A stretch of DNA of 18,677 nt from Pseudomonadota bacterium (GTDB lineage: Bacteria; BMS3Abin14), in the NCBI GenBank assembly GCA_003229755.1, contig QIFJ01000099.1, forward strand, positions 1-18,677, written 5' to 3'. Position 1 is the first letter of the stretch. Each line of letters starts with the position of its first letter. Positions 1 through 8,300 of the stretch are shown here, one piece after another. Under the pieces are notes generated by a model. The model had not been told where the DNA came from and ran no database searches. It saw only the letters and a program-made list of their open reading frames with translations. The translations under genes and the position numbers were made by a program.

Positions 1-50
1 CGCAACCCCCTTTTAGCTTCGCTTCGTGATTCACCAAAACCCCGGCTGAT
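1..50 (-). repeat. Type-1 hairpin repeat, cut by window edge
   Basis: This is the 3' half of the palindromic repeat seen whole at 5064-5149 and 15556-15637. It holds most of the conserved loop (CGCAACCCCCTTTTAGC then TTCGCTTC) and the right stem arm starting GTGATTCACCAAAACC. One C is missing near the end (CCGGCTGAT instead of CCGGCCTGAT). The left arm lies outside the window. Together with 65-141 and 158-197 it forms a compound element downstream of the minus-strand cytochrome operon. Confidence 0.85.
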
Positions 51-64
51 ATATATTCATTTAT

Positions 65-141
65 CCAGGGTTCCGGCAAAAGCCCCTTCGCCTTCGCAAC
101 CCCCTTGAGCTTCGCTTCAGTGGCTTTTGCCGGAACCCTGG
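65..141 (-). repeat. Type-2 hairpin repeat with 20-bp perfect stem
   Basis: CCAGGGTTCCGGCAAAAGCC at 65-84 is the exact reverse complement of 122-141, giving a 20-bp stem around a 37-nt loop. The loop is nearly the same as in the type-1 hairpins (TTCGCCTTCGCAACCCCCTT, then GAGCTTCGCTTC), but the stem is unrelated to theirs. A further pair, ATTTATCCA (59-67) with TGGATAAAT (154-162), encloses it. The role is unknown. It could act as a 3'-end RNA structure or as a mobile palindrome. Confidence 0.85.
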
Positions 142-157
142 CCAGAACCTTAAATGG

Positions 158-197
158 ATAAATACAATATGCCGAAATTCCACCAATAATTGGGAGA
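158..197 (-). repeat. Outer motif of the repeat family
   Basis: Read on the minus strand, this stretch matches the outer motif found beside the other copies (core TTGGTGGAAT then TCGG, AT-rich after). It sits between the operon terminator at 238-266 and the type-2 hairpin, so the order on the minus strand is gene, terminator, outer motif, type-2 hairpin, type-1 hairpin. Matching was done by eye. Confidence 0.65.
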
Positions 198-237
198 TTA
201 TCAAAATTTAGCTTAGGTTATGCGTATCCGTCTCAGG

Positions 238-266
238 AAAAAGCCCCGGCATTTATATGCCGGGGC
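238..266 (-). terminator. Rho-independent terminator of the cytochrome operon
   Basis: On the minus strand GCCCCGGCAT (266-257), a 4-nt loop and ATGCCGGGGC (252-243) form a perfect 10-bp GC-rich stem followed by a run of five T (242-238). It lies 47 nt past the stop codon at 313-315. This is the classic intrinsic terminator form and closes the three-gene minus-strand operon. Confidence 0.9.
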
Positions 267-312
267 ATAAGTTATTTTACTGATCCGTACTTAACCGTTT
301 TACACTATTTTA

Positions 313-1796
313 CTACCAGTTCTTTGTATTATGGTTCTTAGTTTTATTGGGATCGTAGTGACACGTCCCGGTACAGGATTTTGCCACACCATCCCAGATT
401 ATATCCCCATTTATACCCCCACTACTTGTGAGATCGATGACAACCGTACCCTCCATGGCAGATGTATTAAGAGTGTTCAAGTGGTTCGAGTCGCTGGAGA
501 CATCGTGGCAGGTAGTGCAGGCAAAACCTTCATTAACCACGTGTTTGGTATGCTCACCCGAGTAGTAGCTGTTGTCCTCGGGTACGGTAACGGCTGATCC
601 CGCCTGGTGGCACTGGAGACATCCGGCATCGGTATTCACATTAATGGAACCCGTCTGCCAATCGGGCGTGGTTATCCCGCCGTGGCAGCTTACAGTGGCA
701 CATGTGGTCGTGCTAAGAACGGCCGCTCCCACGTTGGCATCGTAGGTAGTATGCATCGTAGGTAGTATCGCTTGCCGCCATGTCCACCGTATTGTTGTAG
801 TAGTGAGGGAGGCCTGTCCCGGTACCGCCGCCATCGTGACATATATTACACCCGTCAGTTACGCCGGTCAGAGCGTTATGTTCCGTGTGGGCGCCCTCTA
901 TATTCGGCGCCACGGCGCCTACCGGAGTTGCGCTGTCCGGCGGCTTTGCGTGGCATGAGGCGCAGCTTGTAATGGCAAGAGGCGAGCCGCCCGTATGGCA
1001 GCTGGTACAGGCGGGCGCCGTCGCAGAGGGAGTCGGAGGATCTATGCTGTGGCAGACGTTGCAGTAGGTATCGAACTGGGCAATTGCGTCTGCCGGATGT
1101 GAATCATACGGGTTCGTGGAGTGCGGCGCTCCGTTCTGCGCGGAATGGCATAGTGTATCGTTGTAACACCCCGGTGTAGTGCCCGGTGCGGCCGGAGGCG
1201 ATGGAGGCGGCAGGGGTGAATTGGCGCCATCAGTATGACAGTCGGCACAGATGGAAGCGTTGTCTGGATTTGTGCTGATATGAAAATAGGTGTCCCCCGA
1301 TCGCCACGCTGTTGGATGGGGGGGTTGGTTGTTAGGATCTGATGCCGTTCCATGGCAGGCAGACTGGAGGCACGAGGGGGGAGGCGTAGCGCCCACACTG
1401 CTCCCGGTAAAATCTTCACTGTGGCACAGCTGGCACGAGACCAGGCCGAAGCTTCCCCGACCCTATATTCTTGGCTGAATCTCCATGGGTTACATCGGGG
1501 GTAGTGGCCCATGAAGAAATTGTATCGTGATGGCAATCCGATTCCAGGCAGGAGGTATTCGAAATACCTCCTTCAAGTGAATCTCCATGACAGTCAGTGC
1601 ACAGGCTCGCGGCTGGCACCGCATAGGTCGGATGGCCGTCAGTCCAACCCCCGGGGTGGTTGCCCTGATCATCCACCATGCTCAAAGATGAGTACCGGGC
1701 TTCAGAGCACCCCAGGACGAATAGCCCGACTATTATCAACATACCCCCAAATAGCAGTTGCCACTTCCGGGGATTTATCCTTTTTTCAGGCGTCAT
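313..1796 (-). pseudogene. Multiheme c-type cytochrome lipoprotein, frame broken twice
   Basis: Three consecutive minus-strand frames (start 1796; then through about 1460-770; then to the stop at 313) make one protein. The N-terminus has a signal with lipobox LVLGC-type sequence (VLGC, Cys30), so it is probably anchored in the outer membrane. Fourteen candidate heme sites are visible: nine CXXCH (CTDCH, CQLCH, CADCH, CNVCH, CTSCH, CASCH, CNICH, CLQCH, CTTCH), three CX4CH (CLESDCH, CLQSACH, CATVSCH), one CX5CH and one CX3CH. Mixed CX4CH/CXXCH repeats are known in Geobacter-type cytochromes. The first shift lies near 1455-1475, perhaps one extra G in a short G run. The second is explained exactly by a 16-bp tandem duplication (737-768). 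Removing 17 bases gives 489 codons including stop. GGGAG precedes the ATG. It is last in the operon, 99 bp after the pentaheme gene. A sequencing error at one site is possible. Confidence 0.8.
737..768. repeat. Exact 16-bp tandem duplication inside the cytochrome gene
   Basis: GCATCGTAGGTAGTAT occurs twice head to tail (737-752 and 753-768). Sixteen is not a multiple of three, so the second copy moves the minus-strand frame by +1. Deleting one copy joins the upstream residues SDTTYDA directly to NVGAAVLS and restores the remaining three or four heme motifs to the frame. Confidence 0.95.
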
Positions 1797-1895
1797 ATTC
1801 TACTCCCGACCCAGCGAGCTGAGTTAACAGTGCAGCGACCAAACATTTTCGCTGCACCTTGTAAATTCACACTTGCCTTAAAACAGCAGCTTCAG

Positions 1896-2372
1896 TTATT
1901 GGTGACAGGCGCTGCACGTCTTGGTGTTCCTCCTGGCATGGCACCTGGAACAGCTGGCCGGATTCACCCGTCCTTCGAGCCGGTGCTGAATTATGTAGTC
2001 TCCGCGGTGATAAAGGGCCCTGTCGGGCCTGTCCCCAAGCTTTAAGCTGGGTTTGAGCTCCTCCTTGTTGGCATGACACGTCTGACAGAAAGACGGTGCA
2101 TGGCATGCGGCGCACAGGTTCTGTTTTTGCGGAGCATATTGCTCGTGCTGCCTTATGAACACGATCGAATGCCTGAAAGTCTCGTACGGCTTCAGAGCGC
2201 CAGTGGAGACGTCCTCGTGGCACTCAAGACAGTCAGCGCGCACCTGCTGCTCCAGCTCCTCCGGATGCGACAGGGGTATCGACTCCCTCGTTGATGTCAT
2301 TTTACTACAACCGGCAAACACGATCATCATACCGGCAGCAGCTATTAACAAGATCGAGTACCGCTTCATCAT
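1896..2372 (-). CDS. Pentaheme c-type cytochrome, outer-membrane lipoprotein
   Basis: A 158-residue protein with a lipoprotein signal (FAGC, Cys22) and five CXXCH heme-attachment motifs: CLECH (48-52), CAACH (87-91), CQTCH (96-100), CSRCH (141-145) and CSACH (153-157). Outside these motifs there are exactly five histidines (36, 68, 76, 122, 130), the number needed for bis-His ligation of all five hemes. It starts inside the last codons of the porin gene upstream (4-bp ATGA overlap), which implies translational coupling. From this pairing I infer that it is the heme wire seated in or beside the porin, passing electrons between periplasm and cell surface. It could instead be a periplasm-facing lipoprotein electron carrier; the exact physiological partner cannot be read here. 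Confidence 0.9.
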   Translation of the reverse strand: MMKRYSILLIAAAGMMIVFAGCSKMTSTRESIPLSHPEELEQQVRADCLECHEDVSTGALKPYETFRHSIVFIRQHEQYAPQKQNLCAACHAPSFCQTCHANKEELKPSLKLGDRPDRALYHRGDYIIQHRLEGRVNPASCSRCHARRNTKTCSACHQ

Positions 2373-3700
2373 TTCGCTCCAGTGACGTTATCAAGATCCA
2401 CCGTTGCCCTGAGTAGAACGGCGTAATCTTTCTTGAAAGTCGGACTCTTCGTATACCTGAGATCCCCAGAAACCCTGAAGTTCGGCTTGATCTGAAGCCC
2501 CGCCGATCCCACAACCTGATGGGCGTTCTTTTCTCCGGATATCGCCTGGGTGTATCTCTGGGTCAGGGCATCCAGGGAAAAGTCCCATTTTCCAGCCTTG
2601 CGTTTTCCGAAGGCACGGTATTCGTTGTATTCGTTCTCCGCCAGATCGGCTGTTTGACTGACAATAGACGCACCCAGCATATCGACGAAACCATCCATCA
2701 GATATCTGACCCCCACCTCCGCCCTGTCGGCATCACCCGGGTCTGCGGCATCGTGGTCGAAAGTCTGAAGGCCCGCTTCCACTGTAAGGCTGTCGGTTGC
2801 CTTCCAGTCAAGGAGAATGAAATTTGACTGGACTTCGTCGGTAAAGTCTAGCGCAGTTGCGCCGAACGCCGGGTTCAGGGCGCTCTGGAAATAATCATCA
2901 TAGCTATAGCCTTCGGTACCTATCGATATATCGAGCGTCTCATTCGGGATATACCTCAGTACGTACCTACCGATGGACGTATCAGAGGTGGATAAATTAT
3001 AAATAGTCCGTGCTGTAATTTCGAAGGGGCCGCGGGGGCGAAACCACAGGTCGGTGCCTATCTCTTCACGATCATCTCCCCTGAAGTTGCCGTTTTCCAG
3101 CAGGTACGTCAGCCCTACCTCCAGGGTGCCTTCCCTGACATAAAACACCCTGGTACCCAGGATGGAATTACCCTCGTCGGTGGCAGATGAGGAGTGTTCA
3201 ACGGGGACTCCCGCGAAGGCCGCCGCGCCGAAGCCTTTTTTGAACTGACTTTTTGCAAAAGCTCCGTCGATAGTCTCCACGGCTGTGCCCTCGGCCATAA
3301 AGAACCGACCGAGGCGGAACTGGGTATTGGCTTCCGGTGCCAGATACTGGAGATAGAGGCTGGAAATATCACCTCCGGTACCGCTGCTTCCGGTATCATC
3401 CCTAAGGTCCAGCCTGCCCCAGCCGTAGAAATGAAGCGTGTATGGCTCACCCCAGAAATCATAGACGTCTGCGGAGAGATATTCATACAGCGGGGCGAAC
3501 TGCTTGTCGTTTCCCAGGAGGATATCCCGTTCATATATGTACAGGTAGGTCTCAGAGGTGATATCCACTCTTGCCTTGCACAGGAAACATTCTTTTTTCC
3601 CCTGGTCTTCCCCGGCAAAAACGGTATCTGAAAGGACAAATAAGGCTCCCAACATCAGCAAAGCGATAGTGCATTTCAGCAGAACAGGCTTCTTTCTCAT
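2369..3700 (-). CDS. Outer-membrane beta-barrel, probable porin of a porin-cytochrome conduit
   Basis: A 443-residue protein with a Sec signal peptide (hydrophobic core about residues 9-24, likely cleavage after VFA, residue 29). The rest is rich in alternating short beta-strand segments with aromatic residues, as in outer-membrane barrels. Just after the signal is a CXXC motif (CFLC, 38-41). A CXXC near the mature N-terminus is a known feature of MtrB, the porin of the Shewanella Mtr conduit. It is the first gene of the operon, overlaps the pentaheme lipoprotein gene by 4 bp, and has GGAG a few bases before its ATG. The inferred role is a sheath that lets multiheme cytochromes span the outer membrane. 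Sequence similarity to MtrB itself is not obvious by eye, so the family (MtrB, Geobacter Ext/Omb type, or another) is uncertain. Confidence 0.75.
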   Translation of the reverse strand: MRKKPVLLKCTIALLMLGALFVLSDTVFAGEDQGKKECFLCKARVDITSETYLYIYERDILLGNDKQFAPLYEYLSADVYDFWGEPYTLHFYGWGRLDLRDDTGSSGTGGDISSLYLQYLAPEANTQFRLGRFFMAEGTAVETIDGAFAKSQFKKGFGAAAFAGVPVEHSSSATDEGNSILGTRVFYVREGTLEVGLTYLLENGNFRGDDREEIGTDLWFRPRGPFEITARTIYNLSTSDTSIGRYVLRYIPNETLDISIGTEGYSYDDYFQSALNPAFGATALDFTDEVQSNFILLDWKATDSLTVEAGLQTFDHDAADPGDADRAEVGVRYLMDGFVDMLGASIVSQTADLAENEYNEYRAFGKRKAGKWDFSLDALTQRYTQAISGEKNAHQVVGSAGLQIKPNFRVSGDLRYTKSPTFKKDYAVLLRATVDLDNVTGAK

Positions 3701-3852
3701 AACTCTCCGTTACTGGTATCGCCGAAGGCTTTAAAACTACTGAAGGCTCGCAAACTGTTTTCGCAGAACGCATTATCGAAACCGGCCTGAAAAACTGACA
3801 TCGATAGCTCGTCTGGCAGATCACGGTCAGCTTCATTTTGACGACGGGGTGG

Positions 3853-3861
3853 AGTATAACA
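3853..3861 (-). promoter_or_regulatory. Extended -10 promoter candidate for the cytochrome operon
   Basis: The minus strand reads TGTTATACT, a TGn extended -10 with one mismatch to TATAAT. Only a weak -35 (TTTTAA) lies 17 bp upstream. Transcription would start near 3846, leaving a leader of about 145 nt before the porin ATG at 3700. The rest of 3701-3977 shows no gene I can defend apart from the doubtful 21-codon frame at 3898-3963. Confidence 0.35.
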
Positions 3862-3897
3862 AAAATGTGGTGGCCTTAAAAGCGCATTTTTTCATTT

Positions 3898-3963
3898 TCA
3901 AACATTCTGTGCAAATATGACTGCCTCGGGGCTCATTAACGGTTGTAAAGGCGTCCGACCCAT
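3898..3963 (-). other. Possible 21-codon leader ORF upstream of the porin operon
   Basis: On the minus strand a perfect AGGAGG (3974-3969) stands 5 nt before an ATG at 3963. It is followed by 21 codons (MGRTPLQPLMSPEAVIFAQN and V) and a TGA. The ribosome site is much better than those of most genes here. There is no homology or coding evidence, and the candidate -10 at 3853-3861 would lie downstream of it, so a separate promoter would be needed. Chance is a fair explanation. Confidence 0.25.
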
Positions 3964-3977
3964 GCTAACCTCCTGAT

Positions 3978-5036
3978 ATGAAACGGTTTTTCTATGTCAT
4001 ATTGACCCTGTCCACTTTTTTCATTTTTGCCGCACCAGCCAGTTTGCGTGCCGTAAACGAGATCAGCATTGTTCTGCTGGGTGATTACCTCCCTGCCGCA
4101 AGCGCTGCACCGGTGATCAGAAGGAAGGGCTACAGCTACACCTTCGGCGGTGTCAGGGACGCGCTTCAGGAGTCAGACTTGATCTTCCTGAACCTCGAGA
4201 CCCCTCTTTCAAACAGAGGCACGCCTTACGAGGAAAAGAAGTACGTGTTCCGCGCGGATCCGGAGGCTGCCCAGGCCATGCGGAGCGCCGGAGTCCGGAT
4301 TGTATCCCTGGCAAACAATCACATAATGGATTATGGCCCGGACGCCCTGGATGACACCCTCAAAAGTCTCAGGTCCGCAGGTATTGCCCACGTGGGAGCG
4401 GGCAGGACGCTCAATGAAGCGTCAATGCCCGCAGCATTCAGGATCCGGAATATAAATACCGCATTTCTGGCCTTTTCCAATACATTTCCCAGGGAATTCT
4501 GGGCCGGAAAAGAGAGTCCCGGCACATTCTTCGGATCTGACTGGACTGTGAAAAAGGCGGTCAGGGCTGCGTCAGGTACAGGCCCTCTGATAGTTTCCTT
4601 CCACTGGGGAGAGGAACTCGCTCGCCAACCGAAAGAGTATCAGATATATCTGGCGCGCCTTGCCATCGATTCCGGAGCTGACCTGGTTGTGGGTCACCAT
4701 CCCCACGTCCCTCAGCCCATAGAGATCTACCGCGGCAGGCCTATCCTCTACAGCCTCGGCAATTTTTCCTTCGGATCTTACAGCAGTAACGCCACTGAGG
4801 GCCTTATGGTAAAGGCCTTCATAGGGGCTGATGGAACCCCCACAAAGCTGGAAATATACCCGCTTCTCGTGGACAACGAGAAGGTAGCCTTCAAGCCCCG
4901 CCTGCTCTCAGGACCGGAAGGCCGTGCAGTATTCGATTCCATTACCGAAGCGATACCAGAGTCCGCGGCGCGGATATCGTGGGAGGGCGACAGAGGGGTT
5001 ATCGAACTTAATATTCATGGTCCATCCCCCAATTAA
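3978..5036 (+). CDS. CapA-family metallophosphatase-like protein, exported
   Basis: A 352-residue protein with an N-terminal signal (hydrophobic residues about 5-20) and the full set of CapA/PgsA poly-gamma-glutamate-synthesis-type motifs: GDYLP (Asp36), NLETPLS (Asn72, Glu74), NNHIMDYG (Asn114, His115, Asp118), FHWGEE (His209) and GHHPHVPQ (His240, His241, His243). These are the metal ligands of a calcineurin-like two-metal site. Family members are tied to capsule or poly-gamma-glutamate export, but many stand alone with unknown substrates, and no capB/capC genes are nearby. The ATG was chosen because the signal peptide begins there. No Shine-Dalgarno precedes it; a four-codon frame (ATG CTA ACC TCC TGA) ends one base before it. 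Its stop codon lies inside the repeat at 5028-5149. It is divergent from the cytochrome operon. Confidence 0.88.
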   Translation: MKRFFYVILTLSTFFIFAAPASLRAVNEISIVLLGDYLPAASAAPVIRRKGYSYTFGGVRDALQESDLIFLNLETPLSNRGTPYEEKKYVFRADPEAAQAMRSAGVRIVSLANNHIMDYGPDALDDTLKSLRSAGIAHVGAGRTLNEASMPAAFRIRNINTAFLAFSNTFPREFWAGKESPGTFFGSDWTVKKAVRAASGTGPLIVSFHWGEELARQPKEYQIYLARLAIDSGADLVVGHHPHVPQPIEIYRGRPILYSLGNFSFGSYSSNATEGLMVKAFIGADGTPTKLEIYPLLVDNEKVAFKPRLLSGPEGRAVFDSITEAIPESAARISWEGDRGVIELNIHGPSPN

Positions 5037-5149
5037 TCGGTGGAATTTCAGTATAATATGCTTATCAGGCCGGGCTTTTGGGTGTAATCACTCGCCTTCG
5101 CAACCCCCTTTGAGCTTCGCTTCGTGATTCACCAAAACCCCGGCCTGAT
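5028..5149 (+). repeat. Complete outer motif plus type-1 hairpin
   Basis: The outer motif (5028-5063, core AATCGGTGGAATTTC) is followed by a hairpin at 5064-5149. The left arm begins ATCAGGCCGGG and the right arm ends CCCCGGCCTGAT. The stem is about 26 bp with one mismatch and a 2-nt bulge, and the loop is about 32 nt (TCGCCTTCGCAACCCCCTTT then GAGCTTCGCTTC). The capA-like stop codon (5034-5036) lies within the outer motif, so transcripts of that gene carry the hairpin. There is no T-run, so it is not a standard terminator. Confidence 0.85.
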
Positions 5150-5176
5150 ATGAATTTGTTCATTCAGGGGCGCCCG

Positions 5177-5274
5177 AATCAACAACTTGCATCGCAAGTC
5201 GTTGATTTGTGAGGAAAGTGAAAATGACATTATTCGCTTTCCGTGGAGTAAAAAGCCATGGATGGACTTTTTAC
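5177..5274 (+). promoter_or_regulatory. Three consecutive hairpins in the addBA leader
   Basis: Three stem-loops follow each other with 5-nt gaps. 5177-5207 is a 14-bp stem with one mismatch and a 3-nt loop (ATCAACAACTTGC against GCAAGTCGTTGAT). 5213-5242 pairs GGAAAGTGAA with TTCGCTTTCC. 5248-5274 pairs GTAAAAAG with CTTTTTAC around 11 nt. They end 33 nt before the TTG start of addB. No ORF covers them. They could be an RNA leader or another repeated palindrome; the 12-mer GACTTTTTACGA at 5265-5276 recurs at 17350-17361. Confidence 0.6.
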
Positions 5275-5307
5275 GACCCTGTCAAGATCTCATTGAGGTA
5301 AAATTCC

Positions 5308-8300
5308 TTGAATCGATTCGTTAGTTCACTGACCAGCGTCTGTCAGGATCATCTCCTGGAGGAGAAGTTGCTGATCGCATCTTCTTTACGGATCGGCCAC
5401 CAGTGGGTAGAACTTGTCGCAAGGCATGGCCGGGGCGTCCTGAACCTTGCCCCAACCACCATGATGGGACTCGCCCTGAAAATAGCCGGACCCGTGATCG
5501 CAAAGAAGGGGCTTAAGATCATCTCGCCAAAGGGCATACAGGTATTAATAAACGATTCCTGGACCAGGACTATCCAAGAGAAGGGGGGGTACTTTTCGTC
5601 CCTTAAACCCAGTACCGGCTTGATAGAGGTAATGGCAAAGGCGGTGCGTGACCTGCGCCTGGCTGGGCTTGCCGCTGAAGATCTGAATCCTGACTCGTTC
5701 ACAACCGCTTCAAAGGGAAGGGAGATCATCTCCCTGGTTGAAGATTACGGCAGCGCCCTTGGAAAAAACGGCCTGACGGATTACGCTGGCGTTCTCGCCC
5801 TTGCCGTAAGCATCCTGGAAAAAGATCCCGCAGCAGCCCGAAACGATATTCGCATCCTCATACCGGATGATGCGAATTTTGGCGTCCTCGAGCAGCAGCT
5901 TTTGGAGTTGGTTCCCGACAGGGTGAAGATCATCCTTCCCTTCGACAACCCGGAACCTGATCCAGAAAAGGCCAGAGAAAGGCTCTGCCAATCCCCCCTG
6001 TTGAAATGGAAAACGCCCGGTGAGGACACAAACGACGACCCGGAGCTTACCCGGGTGGCCATGTTTAACGCTGTCGGTGAGATCAATGAGATAAGGGGTC
6101 TTCTGCGACGCTGCCTGGCAGCGAAGATCCCTTTCGACAGTGTCGAGGTCCTGCACACCGACACCGGGACTTACGTACCACTTATCTTTGAGACGATCGT
6201 AGGGCATACCGGTGGAGGCAGCGACCTTGACAATCTACCAGTCACGTTCGCGGAGGGAATACCTGCCAGTATGTCACGTCCCGGCAGGGCCCTTTCATCC
6301 CTGATACTTTGGAGCAGAAGCGGATGGTCTGTATCCGCTCTTTCCAGGATGCTCTCGGACGGGCTCCTGACGGTAACTGACAACCCTCGCGACATCCCCT
6401 TTGCCAGGCTTGCAGCCCTGCTGCAGAAGCTGGTTCCTGCCGGCGGCAGGGACACCATCTTGTCCATGCTTGACAGACAGGCAGCAGCCTTAAAGAGGCG
6501 TGTGGAAGTTCGGCAGCCAGACGAAGAGGGAGAGGCAATTGCCCTGGAACTTGCGAATGACCTGGAAGCCGCATTAGTCCTTCGCGGATTCATTCACGAC
6601 CTGCTTGCCGCACTGCCGGACAGATGGGGCGACCCGGCACAGACCTTGAAATGCGCAGAAACCTTCCTTAACGATTTTGCGAGGTGCGCAGACAGGCTTG
6701 ATGGTTACGGCCAAAAACATCTGGTCGAGGAGATCTGTGAGATGACCGAATGGGTTGGCATGTTCCCCAAGCCATTTAACCTGAACATCACGCAGTGGCT
6801 TGCCGGTCTGCCGGAACAAGTGCGTATCGCCGGCAGTGGTCCTTTGCCGGGCAAGATCCATGTAGCGCATCTTCTAGACGGCGGCCACTCCGGACGCTCA
6901 AATACATACATTGTTGGTCTTGACGAGGGGCGATTCCCGGGAGCCGGGCTTCAGGATCCGATACTGCTGGATGCGGAGCGCAGAAGACTCTCTGGAAAGC
7001 TCCGTCCGTCCCAAGACCTGAACTCGAGAAAAACTCGAGACTTTTACCGGCTGCTATCGCGGCTCCGGGGAGAAGTTACCATGAGTTTTTCAGCGCGGGA
7101 TCTCACGGAAGACCGTGATATCCTGCCGAGCTCCGTTATTCTTTACGTTTACAGGGAACTCGCGGATCCCGGAGCGGACCTTGCGGGCATGATGAAAAAA
7201 CTGCAGCAGATCTCCTTTACTCCGGAAGACTCCGCCGGTTCCCTTGGCAGGGGAGAGTGGCTTTTGGGCAAGCTGCTCGGAAAGGGCGAGGCAGCAGAGC
7301 CGGATGCATTCCTTTCTGAAATGTTTCCGCACCTTGCGAGGGGGAGGTTGGCCCGAAGACGAAGAATGTGCCGAACTGCCACGCCCTGGGACGGTTTGCT
7401 TACCAGATGCGGACCTGAGCTGGATCCAACTGGACCTGAAGGACCGGTCATGTCATCAACACGTTTTGAAACACTGGGTACCTGCCCCCTCAGCTATTTT
7501 TTCCGCTATATCCTGGAGATCAGTCCGCCGGAGAAAGATCCGGACAGGAGTATATGGCTGAACAACATGGATTACGGAAGTCTGCTGCACCGCATCCTTT
7601 ATCGATTCATGGACAGCCTTGTTTCAGAGGGGCTGCGTCCGGACTTTGTCCGTGACGAGGGACGGCTTCTGGATGTGCTGGAAGAGGAGATCGCGGCAAA
7701 AAGGAAGGTGCATCCGCCACTACGGGAAAGTTCCATGGAAAAGGACATGCGCCGCCTCACAGAGGCAGCCAGGATGTTTCTCCGGGAAGAAGAGAAGTTC
7801 TGCAGGAACCACGAGCCCCTCTTCCTGGAAGCGTCTATAGGTATCCCCGGGGAAGGCCATACTACCCAGCTGGACAGTGATGAACCCGTTCACCTAGAGC
7901 TGCCCGGCGGCAGGACCTTCCGCGCCAGGGGTCGCCTGGACAGGATCGACCGTCTGGATGTGCCCGACGGTGAGCAATTCGTGGTCACCGATTATAAATC
8001 CGGGAGCGACACCAAATACCGAAAGACCGATCCCTTCTGGCAGGGGAGGGTCATCCAGCACGCCCTGTACCTGGCCCTTGCAGACCACCGGCTGAGTGAG
8101 GCAGTATCTCCCTCCGCCAGAGTTTCCTCATTCAGGTTCCTCTTTCCGTCGGAAAAAGCCCGCAGCGAATCCATGACTTTTGCCCCCGAGGACCTATCAC
8201 GATCCGGCGAGCTTTTATCTTACATGTGCGAGATAGCTGCTCGCGGCATATTTCTTCCAACTATTTATAAAAACGACTGTGGGTCCTGCGATTATCTCGG

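Noticed and set aside
3552..3836. 94-codon minus-strand frame overlapping the porin start
   Set aside because: It overlaps the porin signal peptide region in another frame, has no ribosome site and no recognisable domain.
3701..3850. Cyclic-di-GMP (GEMM) riboswitch in the cytochrome operon leader
   Set aside because: Such riboswitches often precede multiheme cytochrome genes, but the core motifs (ACGCAAAGCC-like stretch and the matching second stem) were not found.
5052..5057. TATAAT inside the repeat outer motif as a promoter for addBA
   Set aside because: No -35 at proper spacing, and the hexamer is not kept in the other copies of the motif.
5064..5149. Hairpin repeats as integron attC sites (gene followed by a folded site)
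   Set aside because: The typical attC end motifs (RYYYAAC and GTTRRRY in paired positions) are absent, no integrase is present, and the genes are ordinary chromosomal operons in both orientations.
5064..5149. Hairpin repeats as intrinsic terminators
   Set aside because: Loops of more than 30 nt and no T-run follow the stems. The cytochrome operon already has a classic terminator at 238-266 before its repeat.
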